From contig CANJPU010000038.1 in NCBI GenBank assembly GCA_947476285.1, positions 1 to 49,616 of the forward strand: a DNA stretch of 49,616 nucleotides. The letters are read 5' to 3'. This stretch comes from Comamonadaceae bacterium. GTDB taxonomy: Bacteria > Pseudomonadota > Gammaproteobacteria > Burkholderiales > Burkholderiaceae_C. The position numbers were made by a program, and so were the translations under genes. The first letter of the stretch is position 1. Every line of letters begins with the position of its first letter. Shown here in pieces: positions 27,447 to 36,339 of the stretch. The notes under the pieces were generated by a model. It worked only from the letters and a program-made list of their open reading frames with translations. It was not told where the DNA came from and made no database searches.

Positions 27447-28628
27447 CTAACTGCGCTCCACGGCAAGAGACACGCCCATGCCTCCGCCAATGCACAATGC
27501 CGCCACACCCTTGCGCGCCTCGCGCCGCTGCATCTCATGCAGCAAAGTGACCAGCACACGGCAGCCGGACGCGCCGATCGGGTGGCCGATGGCAATGGCG
27601 CCGCCATTGACGTTGACTTTGGCCGCGTCGATGCCAAGTTCTTTGTTGACTGCGCAAGCCTGGGCTGCAAACGCCTCGTTCAGCTCGAACAGATCGACCT
27701 GGTCGGCGCTCCAGCCGGCACGCTCAAGCGCCTTGCGTGTAGCGGACACGGGGCCCATGCCCATGATCGCCGGGTCCAGCCCGCTGGTGCCGAAAGCGGC
27801 GATGCGCGCCAGCGGCTTGAGGCCCAGCTGCGCCGCCATCTTCGCGCTCATGACCACCACCGCGGCCGCGCCGTCGTTGATGCCAGAGGCATTGCCCGCT
27901 GTCACCGAGCCTGCCTTGTCGAAGGCCGGACGCAAACCTGCCAGGGCCTGCGCACTGGTGGTCTTGTTGATGTATTCGTCGGCGTCGAACACCACCGGCT
28001 CGCCCTTGCGCTGAGGTATGGACACGCCGACGATCTCGCCCTTGAAGCGGCCGGCTTCCTGTGCGGCCGTGGCCTTTTGCTGGCTGGCCAAGGCCAGTGC
28101 GTCCTGTGCTTCGCGGCTGATGCCATGCAGCTTGGCGACGTTTTCGGCGGTGATGCCCATGTGGTACTGGTTGTAGACGTCCCACAGGCCGTCCACGATC
28201 ATGGTGTCGACCAGCTTCCAGTCGCCCATGCGCTGGCCATCGCGGGAATTGGGCAGCACGTGCGGTGCGGCGCTCATGTTTTCCTGGCCGCCGGCCACCA
28301 CGATCTGTGCGTCGCCCCAGGCCACTGCCTGCGCAGCCAACATCACGGCTTTGAGACCAGAGCCACAGACCGCATTGATGGTCAGGCCCGGCACTTCCTT
28401 GGGCAACCCGGCCTTGAGCAAGGCCTGGCGGGCCGGGTTCTGGCCCGCGCCGGCAGCCAGCACCTGGCCCATGATGACTTCGCTGACCAGCTCGGGCTTC
28501 ACACCCGCGCGGGCCAAAGCTTCCTTGATGACGATCGAGCCAAGCTCAGTCGCCGGGATCTTGGCCAGCGAGCCGCCGAATTTTCCAACCGCGGTGCGGA
28601 CCGCTGAAACAATGACGATGTCTTCCAT
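27447..28628 (-). CDS. phaA: Acetyl-CoA acetyltransferase (beta-ketothiolase)
   Basis: A 393-residue biosynthetic thiolase condensing two acetyl-CoA to acetoacetyl-CoA. Catalytic residues are Cys88 in [11 protein letters not shown], His349 in GHPIGASG, and Cys379 in CIGGGMG. Full length. It starts 25 bases after the phaC stop with AGGAG upstream. Position between phaC and phaB supports the PHB role rather than beta-oxidation. Confidence 0.95.
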   Translation of the reverse strand: MEDIVIVSAVRTAVGKFGGSLAKIPATELGSIVIKEALARAGVKPELVSEVIMGQVLAAGAGQNPARQALLKAGLPKEVPGLTINAVCGSGLKAVMLAAQAVAWGDAQIVVAGGQENMSAAPHVLPNSRDGQRMGDWKLVDTMIVDGLWDVYNQYHMGITAENVAKLHGISREAQDALALASQQKATAAQEAGRFKGEIVGVSIPQRKGEPVVFDADEYINKTTSAQALAGLRPAFDKAGSVTAGNASGINDGAAAVVVMSAKMAAQLGLKPLARIAAFGTSGLDPAIMGMGPVSATRKALERAGWSADQVDLFELNEAFAAQACAVNKELGIDAAKVNVNGGAIAIGHPIGASGCRVLVTLLHEMQRREARKGVAALCIGGGMGVSLAVERS

Positions 28629-28653
28629 GCAATGACTCCTTTGCTACTTGGTT

Positions 28654-30339
28654 TCAGGCCTTGACCTTGACGTATCGGCCAGGGGCGGGCTCGATTTGTT
28701 TGTATTTGCCTCTGCCGTACGACTTGGGTGCAGCAATTTGCTTGCCCGCATACGGTTTGAGCCAGATGGACCAATCAGTCCACCAGCTTCCGGGCAACTC
28801 CTTGGCACCTTTGAGCCACTCTTCCTGGCTCTTGGGCAGCTTGTCGTTGATCCAGTAAGAGCGCTTGTTTTTCGAAGGTGGGTTGATCACGCCAGCGATG
28901 TGGCCTGATGCACCCATGACAAAGCGCTTCTTGCCCGGCAGATACCAGGTGGAGGCGTAGGCGCCGGCAATTGGGACGATGTGGTCCTCGCGCGAGCCGT
29001 AGATGTAGACGGGCAAGTCCACCTTGCCCAGGTCGATCTTCTCGCCGCACACGGTGCACTTGCCGGGCTTGACCAGATTGTTCTCAAAGTAGGTGTTGCG
29101 CAGGTACCAGGTGTACATGGGCCCGGGCAGATTGGTGGAGTCGCTGTTCCAGTAGAGCAAGTCAAAGGGGGGCGGGGTCTCGCCCTTTAGGTAGTTGCCC
29201 ACCACATAGTTCCACACCAGATCGTTAGGCCGCAGGAAGCTGAAGGTTGAAGCCAGCTCTTGCCCCTTGAGCAAGCCGCCTTTGCCAAGCTCCATCTCCC
29301 GAAACTTGACGAAGGCCTCGTCGATGAACAAGTCCAGAACGCCGGTGTCAGAAAAGTCCAGGAAGCTGGTGAGCAAGGTGGCGCTGGCCACTGGCTTTTC
29401 GCCTCGGGCAGCCAGCACCGCGAGCGCCGTGCCCAGGATGGTTCCGCCCACGCAAAAGCCCAGCGCATTGATCTGGCTTGCACCACCGATCTCGCGGGTG
29501 ACGTCGATGGCCTTGAGTGCGCCGTCAGCGATGTAGTCGTCCCAGGTCTTGTCCTTCTGCGATTCGTCGGGGTTGCGCCAGCTCACCACGAAGGTGCGAT
29601 GGCCTTGCTCGGTCAGGTAGCGCACCAGGGAGTTGTCCGGCTGCAGATCGAGGATATAGAACTTGTTGATGCAAGGCGGAATAACGAGGAAGGGCCGCTC
29701 GTAGACCTTGGCGGTGAGGGGCTTGTATTCGATGAGCTGGAACAACTCGTTTTCAAACACCACCGCGCCCTCGGTGGATGCGACGTTGCGGCCGACTTCG
29801 AACACGCTTTCGTCGGTCATGGAGACATGGCCTTGCTCGATGTCCTTGAGCAGGTTCTGCATACCGCGGGCGATGCTCTCACCCTTGGTCTCTATGGCTT
29901 TCTTCTGGGCCTCGGCGTTGAATGCCAGAAAGTTGCTTGGGGCAGAGGCTGCCATGAATTGCTCGACCGCGAAGCGCAGGCGGCCCTTTGTCTTGGCGTC
30001 GGTTTCGGCCGCCTCGGCCAAGCCCAGCATGGTGCGGCCATTGAGCAGGTACAAGGCAGCAGAGTGGGCAGCCATGGGATTGGATGCCCATGCGTCGCCG
30101 GCAAATCGCTTGTCAGCGACGGGCGGGCGCACGTTCAGGCCCTGATTCCAGAGATCAGAAGCTTCCTTGAGGTAGGCTTGCTGAAGTGCCTGCAGTTTTG
30201 CTGCAGGGAAATTCAGCTTGGGGATTTCGGCGGCTGGCTGGCCCGTCCCCTGAATGGACGACAGCGCACGCTGCCAGTTTTCGCTGATATTTTTTTGAAA
30301 AGCTTGCGCTTGCGCGGCCCAGTCTGGCTGAGAATTCAT
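28654..30339 (-). CDS. phaC: Class I poly(3-hydroxyalkanoate) synthase
   Basis: A 561-residue class I synthase that polymerises 3-hydroxybutyryl-CoA at the granule surface. The lipase-like box GFCVGGT holds the nucleophile Cys296, with Asp452 in GSREDHIVP and His480 in GASGHIAG completing the triad. The N-terminal region (about 1-170) is the poorly conserved segment that binds the activating partner, and FVVSWRNPD and WNSDSTNLPGPMY are family marks. AGGAG precedes the ATG. First gene of phaCAB. Confidence 0.95.
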   Translation of the reverse strand: MNSQPDWAAQAQAFQKNISENWQRALSSIQGTGQPAAEIPKLNFPAAKLQALQQAYLKEASDLWNQGLNVRPPVADKRFAGDAWASNPMAAHSAALYLLNGRTMLGLAEAAETDAKTKGRLRFAVEQFMAASAPSNFLAFNAEAQKKAIETKGESIARGMQNLLKDIEQGHVSMTDESVFEVGRNVASTEGAVVFENELFQLIEYKPLTAKVYERPFLVIPPCINKFYILDLQPDNSLVRYLTEQGHRTFVVSWRNPDESQKDKTWDDYIADGALKAIDVTREIGGASQINALGFCVGGTILGTALAVLAARGEKPVASATLLTSFLDFSDTGVLDLFIDEAFVKFREMELGKGGLLKGQELASTFSFLRPNDLVWNYVVGNYLKGETPPPFDLLYWNSDSTNLPGPMYTWYLRNTYFENNLVKPGKCTVCGEKIDLGKVDLPVYIYGSREDHIVPIAGAYASTWYLPGKKRFVMGASGHIAGVINPPSKNKRSYWINDKLPKSQEEWLKGAKELPGSWWTDWSIWLKPYAGKQIAAPKSYGRGKYKQIEPAPGRYVKVKA

Positions 30340-30374
30340 CTTGTCTTGTCTCCTGTAACTGTTACCCTGTTGCG

Positions 30375-30419
30375 CGGGTTAACCCGGAGTATCCCATCAA
30401 ACATGTTGCGCCGCAACAT
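30375..30419 (-). promoter_or_regulatory. phaC promoter with two palindromes
   Basis: On the minus strand TTGCGG (30416-30411), a 17-base spacer and GATACT (30393-30388) form a promoter. The -35 box is inside ATGTTGCG-C-CGCAACAT (30403-30419), a palindrome with eight-base arms, and CGGGTTAACCCG (30375-30386) lies just after the -10, around the start of transcription. The first palindrome shares its core with the phaZ upstream site. A repressor at these sites would block phaC. Confidence 0.55.
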
Positions 30420-30440
30420 TCACATTGCAATTTTCGTAGC

Positions 30441-30725
30441 ATGTACCTAATTCCCATCGCCTGGCTGTATGTTGCGCTCATGATGGCGATTGCGGAAGCC
30501 ACCAACACCACCGGCACGGTGCTGGGCGCGCTCATCACCCTTCTACTCTACGGCGTGGCTCCTGTCTGTCTGTTGATGTACATACTTGGCACGCCGTCGC
30601 GCCGCAGGGCGATCAAGGCCCGTGAACTGGCTGAAGATGCGCGCGCCCGCGCCGCCCTGTCAGACCCGCCAGACCGCAGCAGCGATGCGGCCACTGACCC
30701 GATCACGCCGATGCGAAAAGAATAG
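30441..30725 (+). CDS. Small membrane protein of unknown function next to phaC
   Basis: A 94-residue protein with two predicted membrane segments (about 3-20, LIPIAWLYVALMMAIA; and about 26-48, VLGALITLLLYGVAPVCLLMYIL) and a charged, Arg/Ala/Asp-rich cytoplasmic tail. It is divergent from phaC, and the phaC operator ends 21 bases before its ATG, so both may share control. Its last 66 bases overlap the convergent pgeF gene. I do not recognise a characterised family. Confidence 0.75.
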   Translation: MYLIPIAWLYVALMMAIAEATNTTGTVLGALITLLLYGVAPVCLLMYILGTPSRRRAIKARELAEDARARAALSDPPDRSSDAATDPITPMRKE

Positions 30726-31478
30726 CTCTGCCTGGGCTACCGTGCACCAGTCCTGGCTGCCATCATTGCCGTAGATCTTCTCGAACCCCAATGCCCGCAG
30801 TCGCTGCCTGGCCAGGCCTTGCAAGTCGGCCAGCCACTTGCCGCCATGATGCGGCCGGAACATGTCGCCCGCCTGACTTGACTGCGCCTCGAAAGCGGCT
30901 TTGACTTCAGTGCCGACCTCAAATGCGTCAGGGCCTATGCATGGACCGAGCCAGACCAGTGTGTCAGCCGCCCGCGCGCCACAATGACGCTGCAAGCAGT
31001 CCCAGGTGGATTCGACAACGCCTCGCCCGCCCTGCCCTGCCAGGCCGCGCCAGCCAGCGTGTGCCGCTGCCACCGCGGCTCCATCGGCAGCGCAGAAAAG
31101 TATCGGCAGGCAATCGGCAACCATCATGGTGCACGCCAGGCCCCGCTCCAGTGCAACGCAGCCGTCGGCCTGCGTGCCATCGGTGGTGGACGCGTCAAGC
31201 AAGATGCTGTGGCTGCCGTGCACCTGCTTCAAGAACACCGGCCTCGCATCCATCGCTTCGCGCAAGATCTGCCGGTTACGCGTCACGGCCTGCAGTTGAT
31301 CGCCCACATGGTCGCCCAGGTTCAAGCTATCGAATGGCGGCAGCGACACACCGCCGGCGCGGCTGGTGCACACCGCCCGCACAGCATCCGGGATAGGCCA
31401 GTCGGGCGTGATCCAGTGCGCGTGCGCGGTCGGGCCGCGCAGTGCGGCGCTGGGTTGGAAGAAGTTGTGGCGCTTCAT
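30660..31478 (-). CDS. pgeF: Multicopper/laccase-domain protein (purine nucleoside phosphorylase-like)
   Basis: The start is ATG 31478 (MKRHNFFQPSAAL), 272 residues. It has the YfiH/YlmD family signature: TSRAGGVSLPPFDSLNLGDHVGD, KQVHGSHSILLD, MVADCLPILFCAADGAAVAAAHAGWRGLAGQGG, with the Zn-binding Cys/His residues, and the tail SHRRDRVSGRIAAAVW. Members remove mispaired L-Ser in peptidoglycan precursors (PgeF) and act on purine nucleosides. Its 3' end overlaps the membrane protein gene by 66 bases in the opposite direction. Confidence 0.88.
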   Translation of the reverse strand: MKRHNFFQPSAALRGPTAHAHWITPDWPIPDAVRAVCTSRAGGVSLPPFDSLNLGDHVGDQLQAVTRNRQILREAMDARPVFLKQVHGSHSILLDASTTDGTQADGCVALERGLACTMMVADCLPILFCAADGAAVAAAHAGWRGLAGQGGRGVVESTWDCLQRHCGARAADTLVWLGPCIGPDAFEVGTEVKAAFEAQSSQAGDMFRPHHGGKWLADLQGLARQRLRALGFEKIYGNDGSQDWCTVAQAELFFSHRRDRVSGRIAAAVWRV

Positions 31479-31580
31479 GAGGCCCGAGGATATATGCCAG
31501 CAGCCCTCTTGAATAGCTTGCCCGTGCGGGGCGTTAGACTTGCAACTGGACCAGCCGAACCCAGCACGCAGGAGTAGAAA

Positions 31581-31883
31581 ATGATTCTTGAAGTCGCGGA
31601 TATCCGGATCGCCCCGGGCAAGCAGGCGCAGTTCGAAGAAGCCATACAGAGGGGCCTGGCCACCGTGGTCGCCAAGGCCAGCGGCATGCGGGGCTACAAA
31701 GTCAACAAATGCATCGAGTCGCCCGAGCGCTATCTGCTTCAGATCTTCTGGGACAAGCTCGAAGACCACACCGTCGCATTTCGCGAGGGCCCGCTGTTCA
31801 CACAGTGGCGCGCCATCGTCGGGCCTTTCTTTGCCGGCCCACCGCATGTCGAACACTTCGACTTGCTGCTCAAATCGGATTGA
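31581..31883 (+). CDS. Antibiotic biosynthesis monooxygenase (ABM) domain protein
   Basis: A 100-residue protein of the dimeric alpha-beta barrel ABM fold (IRIAPGKQAQFEEAIQRGL, then GMRGYKVNKCIESPERYLLQIFWDKLEDHTVAFR, and FFAGPPHVEHF). It begins the gentisate cluster on the plus strand, with CAGGAG before its ATG, and is 47 bases ahead of the hydroxylase gene. ABM proteins can be quinone-forming monooxygenases or accessory proteins; a role in aromatic metabolism is suggested by context only. Confidence 0.82.
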   Translation: MILEVADIRIAPGKQAQFEEAIQRGLATVVAKASGMRGYKVNKCIESPERYLLQIFWDKLEDHTVAFREGPLFTQWRAIVGPFFAGPPHVEHFDLLLKSD

Positions 31884-31930
31884 GAGCTCATTGGCATGCG
31901 TGCAAGCAGGGCCAGTAGCGCAGCGCACCC

Positions 31931-33124
31931 ATGACAAAACCGCTGCACCTGATCGTGGCCGGTGGCGGCATTGGCGGCCTGGCTGCGGCCTTTGTGTTGG
32001 CAGGCAAGGGCCATACGGTCACCGTGCTGGAGCAATCGGCCGCCTTTGGCGAGATCGGCGCAGGCATACAACTGGGGCCCAACATCTTCAAGATGTTCGA
32101 CTACCTGGGCCTGACCGAGGCGGTGAATCAGGTGGCCTATTTTCCGCCCGGCCTGGGTATGAACGATGTGCGCACTGGCGAGCAGGTGATACGCGTGCCG
32201 CTGGGCGAGACCGCCCGCGCCGCCTATGGCTACCCCTATGGCCTGATCTATCGGGCTGATCTGCACCAGGTGTTTCTCGATGCGTGCCGGGCTCAGCCAC
32301 AGGTCAGGCTGCGCACCGCGAGCAAGCTAGCGTCCTTTGAACAAGATGCGCACAGCGTGCGGGTTCAGCTTGCGAGCGGCGAGGTGCTGCAGGGCGACGC
32401 GCTGATTGGCGCAGATGGCCTGTGGAGCCGGGTGCGCGAGGCGGTGGTGGGCGATGGCAAGCCCCGGGTGTCGGGCCACATCGCCTACCGCGCGGTGCTC
32501 AAGCGGCAAGACGTGCCCGCCCACCTGTGGAACGACGAAGTGCTGCTGTGGGGCGGCGAGAGAACCCATCTGGTGCATTACCCGCTGCGCCGTGGTGAAC
32601 TGTTCAACCTGGTCGCAGTTTTTCACAGCGACAAATACGATGAAGGCTGGAACACCTTTGGCGACTCTGCCGAACTGAACGAGCGCTTTGCCAACGCAGT
32701 ACCGCAGGTGCGCGAACTGCTCAGCCGCATCGAGACCTGGAAAATGTGGGTGCTGTGCGACCGCGAGCCGGTGCGCAACTGGAGCGACCGCCGCGTCACG
32801 CTGCTGGGCGATGCGGCGCATCCGATGCTGCAGTACCTGGCCCAGGGCGCGGGCCAGGCAATTGAAGACGCAGTGGTGCTGGGGCAAGCTCTGCGGCACA
32901 CGCACGACGATGTGCAACAGGCTTTCCAGCAGTACCAGCAGGAGCGTTACCTGCGCACCGGCAGGGTTCAATTGACGGCCCGTTTCTATGGCGACATCTA
33001 CCATGCCAGCGGCGTACAGCGAGAGCTTCGCAACCAGATGTTCCAGGGCGGCCAGGAGTCAGCCGGATTCGCCGGCTTGAAGTGGATGTACCAGGGCATA
33101 GACCCCGACAATCTGTTCCACTGA
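31931..33124 (+). CDS. 3-hydroxybenzoate 6-hydroxylase-type FAD monooxygenase
   Basis: A 397-residue group A flavin monooxygenase. The FAD loop is IVAGGGIGGLAAAFVLAGKGHTVTVLEQ, with FGEIGAGIQLGPN, RADLHQVFLD, DALIGADGLWSRVR and GDAAHPMLQYLAQGAGQAIEDA. The last motif and the overall sequence fit the 3-hydroxybenzoate 6-hydroxylase/salicylate hydroxylase group. Since it precedes gentisate 1,2-dioxygenase and fumarylpyruvate hydrolase genes, 3-hydroxybenzoate to gentisate is the most likely reaction (NagX/XlnD/MhbM type). No Shine-Dalgarno is obvious at the ATG. Confidence 0.85.
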   Translation: MTKPLHLIVAGGGIGGLAAAFVLAGKGHTVTVLEQSAAFGEIGAGIQLGPNIFKMFDYLGLTEAVNQVAYFPPGLGMNDVRTGEQVIRVPLGETARAAYGYPYGLIYRADLHQVFLDACRAQPQVRLRTASKLASFEQDAHSVRVQLASGEVLQGDALIGADGLWSRVREAVVGDGKPRVSGHIAYRAVLKRQDVPAHLWNDEVLLWGGERTHLVHYPLRRGELFNLVAVFHSDKYDEGWNTFGDSAELNERFANAVPQVRELLSRIETWKMWVLCDREPVRNWSDRRVTLLGDAAHPMLQYLAQGAGQAIEDAVVLGQALRHTHDDVQQAFQQYQQERYLRTGRVQLTARFYGDIYHASGVQRELRNQMFQGGQESAGFAGLKWMYQGIDPDNLFH

Positions 33125-33131
33125 GGACACC

Positions 33132-34475
33132 TTGCAAACCACACTCACAGAGCCCATTCGGCAGACACCCATCTTCGGCGAATATGAAGTCGTCGTCCTG
33201 GGCGGCGGCCCGGCCGGCATCGCGGCAGCCGCGGCTGCGGCGCGCAGCGGGCGCTCCACTTTGCTGGTTGAGCGTTACGGCTTCCTGGGCGGCATGGGCA
33301 CCGCGGCGGGCGTGACCAACTTCTGCGGCCTGCATGCCAATGTGCATGGCGACATCCGACAGGTGGTGCATGGCGTGGCCGATGACCTGCTCTCGCGCAT
33401 CGATCGCCTGGGCGGACTGAACACACCCCACGCACTGTTTGGCAAAACCGTGGCGCAGGCCTACGACACCGCCGCGTACAAGATCGCAGCCGATGAGCTC
33501 ATGCTGTCGTGCGGCGTCAAGGTCTTGTTCCATGCGCTGGCTGCGGGCGCTCTCATGCACTCGCCCGGCCGGGTGAAGGCACTGTTGCTGGAGACCAAAT
33601 CGGGTCGGCGCGCGGTGATGGGGCAGTGCTTCATTGACTGCTCGGGCGATGGCGATCTGGCCGCCTGGGCCGGTGCGCCCTATGAAAAGGGCGACGGCCA
33701 GGGCAACATGCTCTACCCATCGACCATGTTCCGGCTCAACGGCATCGACCCCGCGCGCGCCGGCAAGGCCTGGGAGACCATCCCCGCGCTGATGCTGCAG
33801 GCACAGGCGCAGGGCCGCTATCAGTTTCCGCGCAAGACACCCATCATTCGCCCGCAAAAGAGCGGCATCGAGTGGCGCGTCAACCTCACCCAATTGGCCA
33901 ATGCACAAGGCAATGCCATGGACGGCACCGATGCGCAGGAACTCACCGACGCCGAGATGCTGGGGCGGCGCCAGATCGCCAGTGTGGCGGGCTTTCTGAA
34001 AGAAGTGCCGGGCTTCGAAAATTCCTACATCGTGGACATCGCCCCGCAAGTGGGCATACGCGAGACGCGGCGGGTGCGTGGCCACTACATGCTCTGCGAG
34101 TCCGACGTGCTCGAATGCGCCAGCTTTGACGACACCGTGGGCGTCAACGGATGGCCGCTTGAACTACACATGAAGGGTGATGTGGAGTTCCGCTGGCCGA
34201 AGATCCCCGAGAGCCGAGGGTTCAATCACCTGCCCTACCGCATGACAGTGCCACTTGAAATGCACAACCTGTGGGTGGCCGGGCGCTGCGCCTCGATGAG
34301 CCATGAAGCGCAGTCGGCCGCTCGGGTATCGGGCGCCTGCTTCGTGATGGGTCAGGCCGCAGGCAGCGCAGCGGCAATTGCCCTGACTGAAGGCTGCGAT
34401 GCCGGGGCCGTGAACCCCGCACAACTGCAAGCGCGGCTGGAAGCAGACGGCGCCTACCTCGGCCGCACTTGGTGA
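33132..34475 (+). CDS. FAD-dependent oxidoreductase of unknown function in the gentisate cluster
   Basis: A 447-residue flavoprotein of the FAD_oxidored (PF12831-like) type: VVVLGGGPAGIAAAAAAARSG binds FAD, RYGFLGGMGTAAGVTNFCG is the family's second hallmark, and DCSGDGDLAAWAGAPYEKG and LWVAGRCASMSHEAQSAARV follow. The start is TTG 33132 with GAGGA four bases before it, seven bases after the hydroxylase stop; no ATG fits. Cofactor binding is certain, the substrate is not. It may handle another hydroxy-aromatic or an organic acid entering the gentisate route. Confidence 0.78.
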   Translation: MQTTLTEPIRQTPIFGEYEVVVLGGGPAGIAAAAAAARSGRSTLLVERYGFLGGMGTAAGVTNFCGLHANVHGDIRQVVHGVADDLLSRIDRLGGLNTPHALFGKTVAQAYDTAAYKIAADELMLSCGVKVLFHALAAGALMHSPGRVKALLLETKSGRRAVMGQCFIDCSGDGDLAAWAGAPYEKGDGQGNMLYPSTMFRLNGIDPARAGKAWETIPALMLQAQAQGRYQFPRKTPIIRPQKSGIEWRVNLTQLANAQGNAMDGTDAQELTDAEMLGRRQIASVAGFLKEVPGFENSYIVDIAPQVGIRETRRVRGHYMLCESDVLECASFDDTVGVNGWPLELHMKGDVEFRWPKIPESRGFNHLPYRMTVPLEMHNLWVAGRCASMSHEAQSAARVSGACFVMGQAAGSAAAIALTEGCDAGAVNPAQLQARLEADGAYLGRTW

Positions 34476-34490
34476 CGAAGAAGGCAACAC

Positions 34491-35546
34491 ATGAACGCAA
34501 CACCTACGCCAAGCGCCGTGCGCGAGCAACTCTACCGCGACATGAACCCCCTGCACCTCACCCCCTTGTGGGAGGTGTTGCATGCTCTGGTGCCGCCGCA
34601 GCCGGCCTCACCTTGCGTGCCGGCGCTGTGGCAGTACGAACGCGTCCGCCCCTTTCTCATGCGCTCAGGCCAGGCCATCACAGCCGAAGAGGCCGTGCGC
34701 CGCGTGCTGATCCTGGAAAACCCCGCCTTGCGCGGCCAGTCCGCCATCACACAATCGCTTTACGCCGGGCTGCAACTCATATTGCCCGGTGAAGTGGCGC
34801 CCAGCCACAGACATACCCAGAGCGCGTTGCGCTTCGTCCTGGAGGGCAAGGGCGCCTACACCGCGGTGGACGGTGAGCGAACCATCATGCAGCCGGGCGA
34901 TTTCATCATCACGCCAAGCTGGACTTGGCACGAACACGGCAATGACTCGGGCGAAGCAGTGGTCTGGCTCGATGGCCTGGACATTCCCATGATTCGTTTC
35001 TTCGATGCCGGCTTCGCGCAAACCAGCACCAGCCACGTGCAGAGCGTCTCGCGCACCGAGGGCACCAGCTTTGCGCGCTACGGCCACAACATGGCGCCGG
35101 TGCGCCACGATGCACCCTACGGCGCCACCTCTCCCCTCTTTTGCTACCCCTACGAGCGCAGCCGCCAGGCGCTGGACAGGCTCATGCGCGACTCACCGCT
35201 GGATGCCTGGGACGGCGTCAAGCTGCGTTACCTGAACCCGCTGAGCGGCGGCTCGCCCATGCCCACCATGGCCACCTTCATGCAAAAGCTCCCGCCCGGC
35301 TTCAAGGGGCAGGGCTGGCGCCAAACCGATGGCGCGGTGTACAGCGTGGTCGAAGGCCAAGGGCAGGTTCACATTGAGGCCGAGGGCGAACGCTGGTTTT
35401 TTGAATTCGGCCCGCGCGATCATTTCGTCGTGCCTTCATGGCACACTGCCCGCTTCTCATCTGAGCGCGGCTGTGTGTTGTTCAGTTTTTCGGACCGCCC
35501 GGTGCACCAGGCCCTGGGCATACACAAGGAAGAAAGGTTGTCATGA
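34491..35546 (+). CDS. Gentisate 1,2-dioxygenase
   Basis: A 351-residue bicupin dioxygenase that opens gentisate between C1 and C2 using Fe(II). The N-terminal cupin has SHRHTQSALRFVLEGKGAYT with His106 and His108, and SWTWHEHGND with His147 and His149. The C-terminal cupin (KGQGWRQTDGAVYSVVEGQGQVHIE, then DHFVVPSWHTARF) has a more degenerate metal site. Family hallmarks and neighbours make the assignment strong. Fifteen bases after the FAD oxidoreductase and four-base overlap with the hydrolase. Confidence 0.92.
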   Translation: MNATPTPSAVREQLYRDMNPLHLTPLWEVLHALVPPQPASPCVPALWQYERVRPFLMRSGQAITAEEAVRRVLILENPALRGQSAITQSLYAGLQLILPGEVAPSHRHTQSALRFVLEGKGAYTAVDGERTIMQPGDFIITPSWTWHEHGNDSGEAVVWLDGLDIPMIRFFDAGFAQTSTSHVQSVSRTEGTSFARYGHNMAPVRHDAPYGATSPLFCYPYERSRQALDRLMRDSPLDAWDGVKLRYLNPLSGGSPMPTMATFMQKLPPGFKGQGWRQTDGAVYSVVEGQGQVHIEAEGERWFFEFGPRDHFVVPSWHTARFSSERGCVLFSFSDRPVHQALGIHKEERLS

Positions 35547-36244
35547 GCTATGTTTTCCCTCCACCCCCTGTAGTCAGCGTGCCTGTTCTGGGCAGCGCAG
35601 CTCAGTTTCCTGTGCGCCGTATTTACTGTGTGGGGCGCAACTACGAAGAGCACGCCAAGGAGATGGGATTCACCGGACGCGAGCCACCGTTTTTCTTCAT
35701 GAAGCCGGCTGACGCGGTGGTGCCGGTCAATGCCGGGCAGACCGGCGCCATCGCCTACCCCAGCCTCACATCCAACCTGCACCACGAGATCGAGCTGGTG
35801 GTGGCCATCGGCACGGGCGGGCGCAACATCCGGGCAGCCGACGCGGCCCAACATATCTTTGGCTACGCGGTGGGCCTTGACATGACCCGGCGCGACCTAC
35901 AGAACGAGATGAAAAAACAGGGCCGTCCCTGGTGCATAGGCAAGGCATTCGACCAGTCCGCACCCATCGGACCTATCACGCCTGCGGCGCAGGCGGGTGA
36001 TGTAAGCCAGGCTGAGATCCACCTCAATGTGAATGGCGCGCAGCGTCAGCGCAGCACGGTGTCCAAATTGATCTGGAACATCGGCGAGACCATTGAGCAC
36101 TTGTCCGCAGCCTGGGAACTCCAGCCGGGCGACCTCATTTTCACCGGCACACCCGAGGGTGTGGCTGCCGTGGTGGCTGGCGATCTGCTGGAAGGCGGGG
36201 TCAGCGGTCTGGGCAGCCTGTGCGTCAGGATCGCGGCAGCATAA
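35543..36244 (+). CDS. nagK: Fumarylacetoacetate hydrolase family; fumarylpyruvate hydrolase
   Basis: A 233-residue FAH-family hydrolase of the fumarylpyruvate type, with IYCVGRNYEEHAKEMGF, PFFFMKPADAVVP, HHEIELVVAIG, GYAVGLDMTRRDLQNEMKKQGRPWCIGKAFDQSAP and IFTGTPEGVAAV. It cleaves fumarylpyruvate (or maleylpyruvate) to fumarate and pyruvate, the last step of the gentisate route. It overlaps the dioxygenase gene by four bases. No maleylpyruvate isomerase gene is seen in the window, so it may accept maleylpyruvate, or the isomerase is elsewhere. Confidence 0.88.
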   Translation: MSYVFPPPPVVSVPVLGSAAQFPVRRIYCVGRNYEEHAKEMGFTGREPPFFFMKPADAVVPVNAGQTGAIAYPSLTSNLHHEIELVVAIGTGGRNIRAADAAQHIFGYAVGLDMTRRDLQNEMKKQGRPWCIGKAFDQSAPIGPITPAAQAGDVSQAEIHLNVNGAQRQRSTVSKLIWNIGETIEHLSAAWELQPGDLIFTGTPEGVAAVVAGDLLEGGVSGLGSLCVRIAAA

Positions 36245-36339
36245 GCGTCGCATAATCGCGCTGCTCGCCGGTTCGCCCTCCTCTGTTGGGGGTGGCCGCA
36301 CCCACACTTCATCCACTCAGAAACGACAAGAGATCTGCT

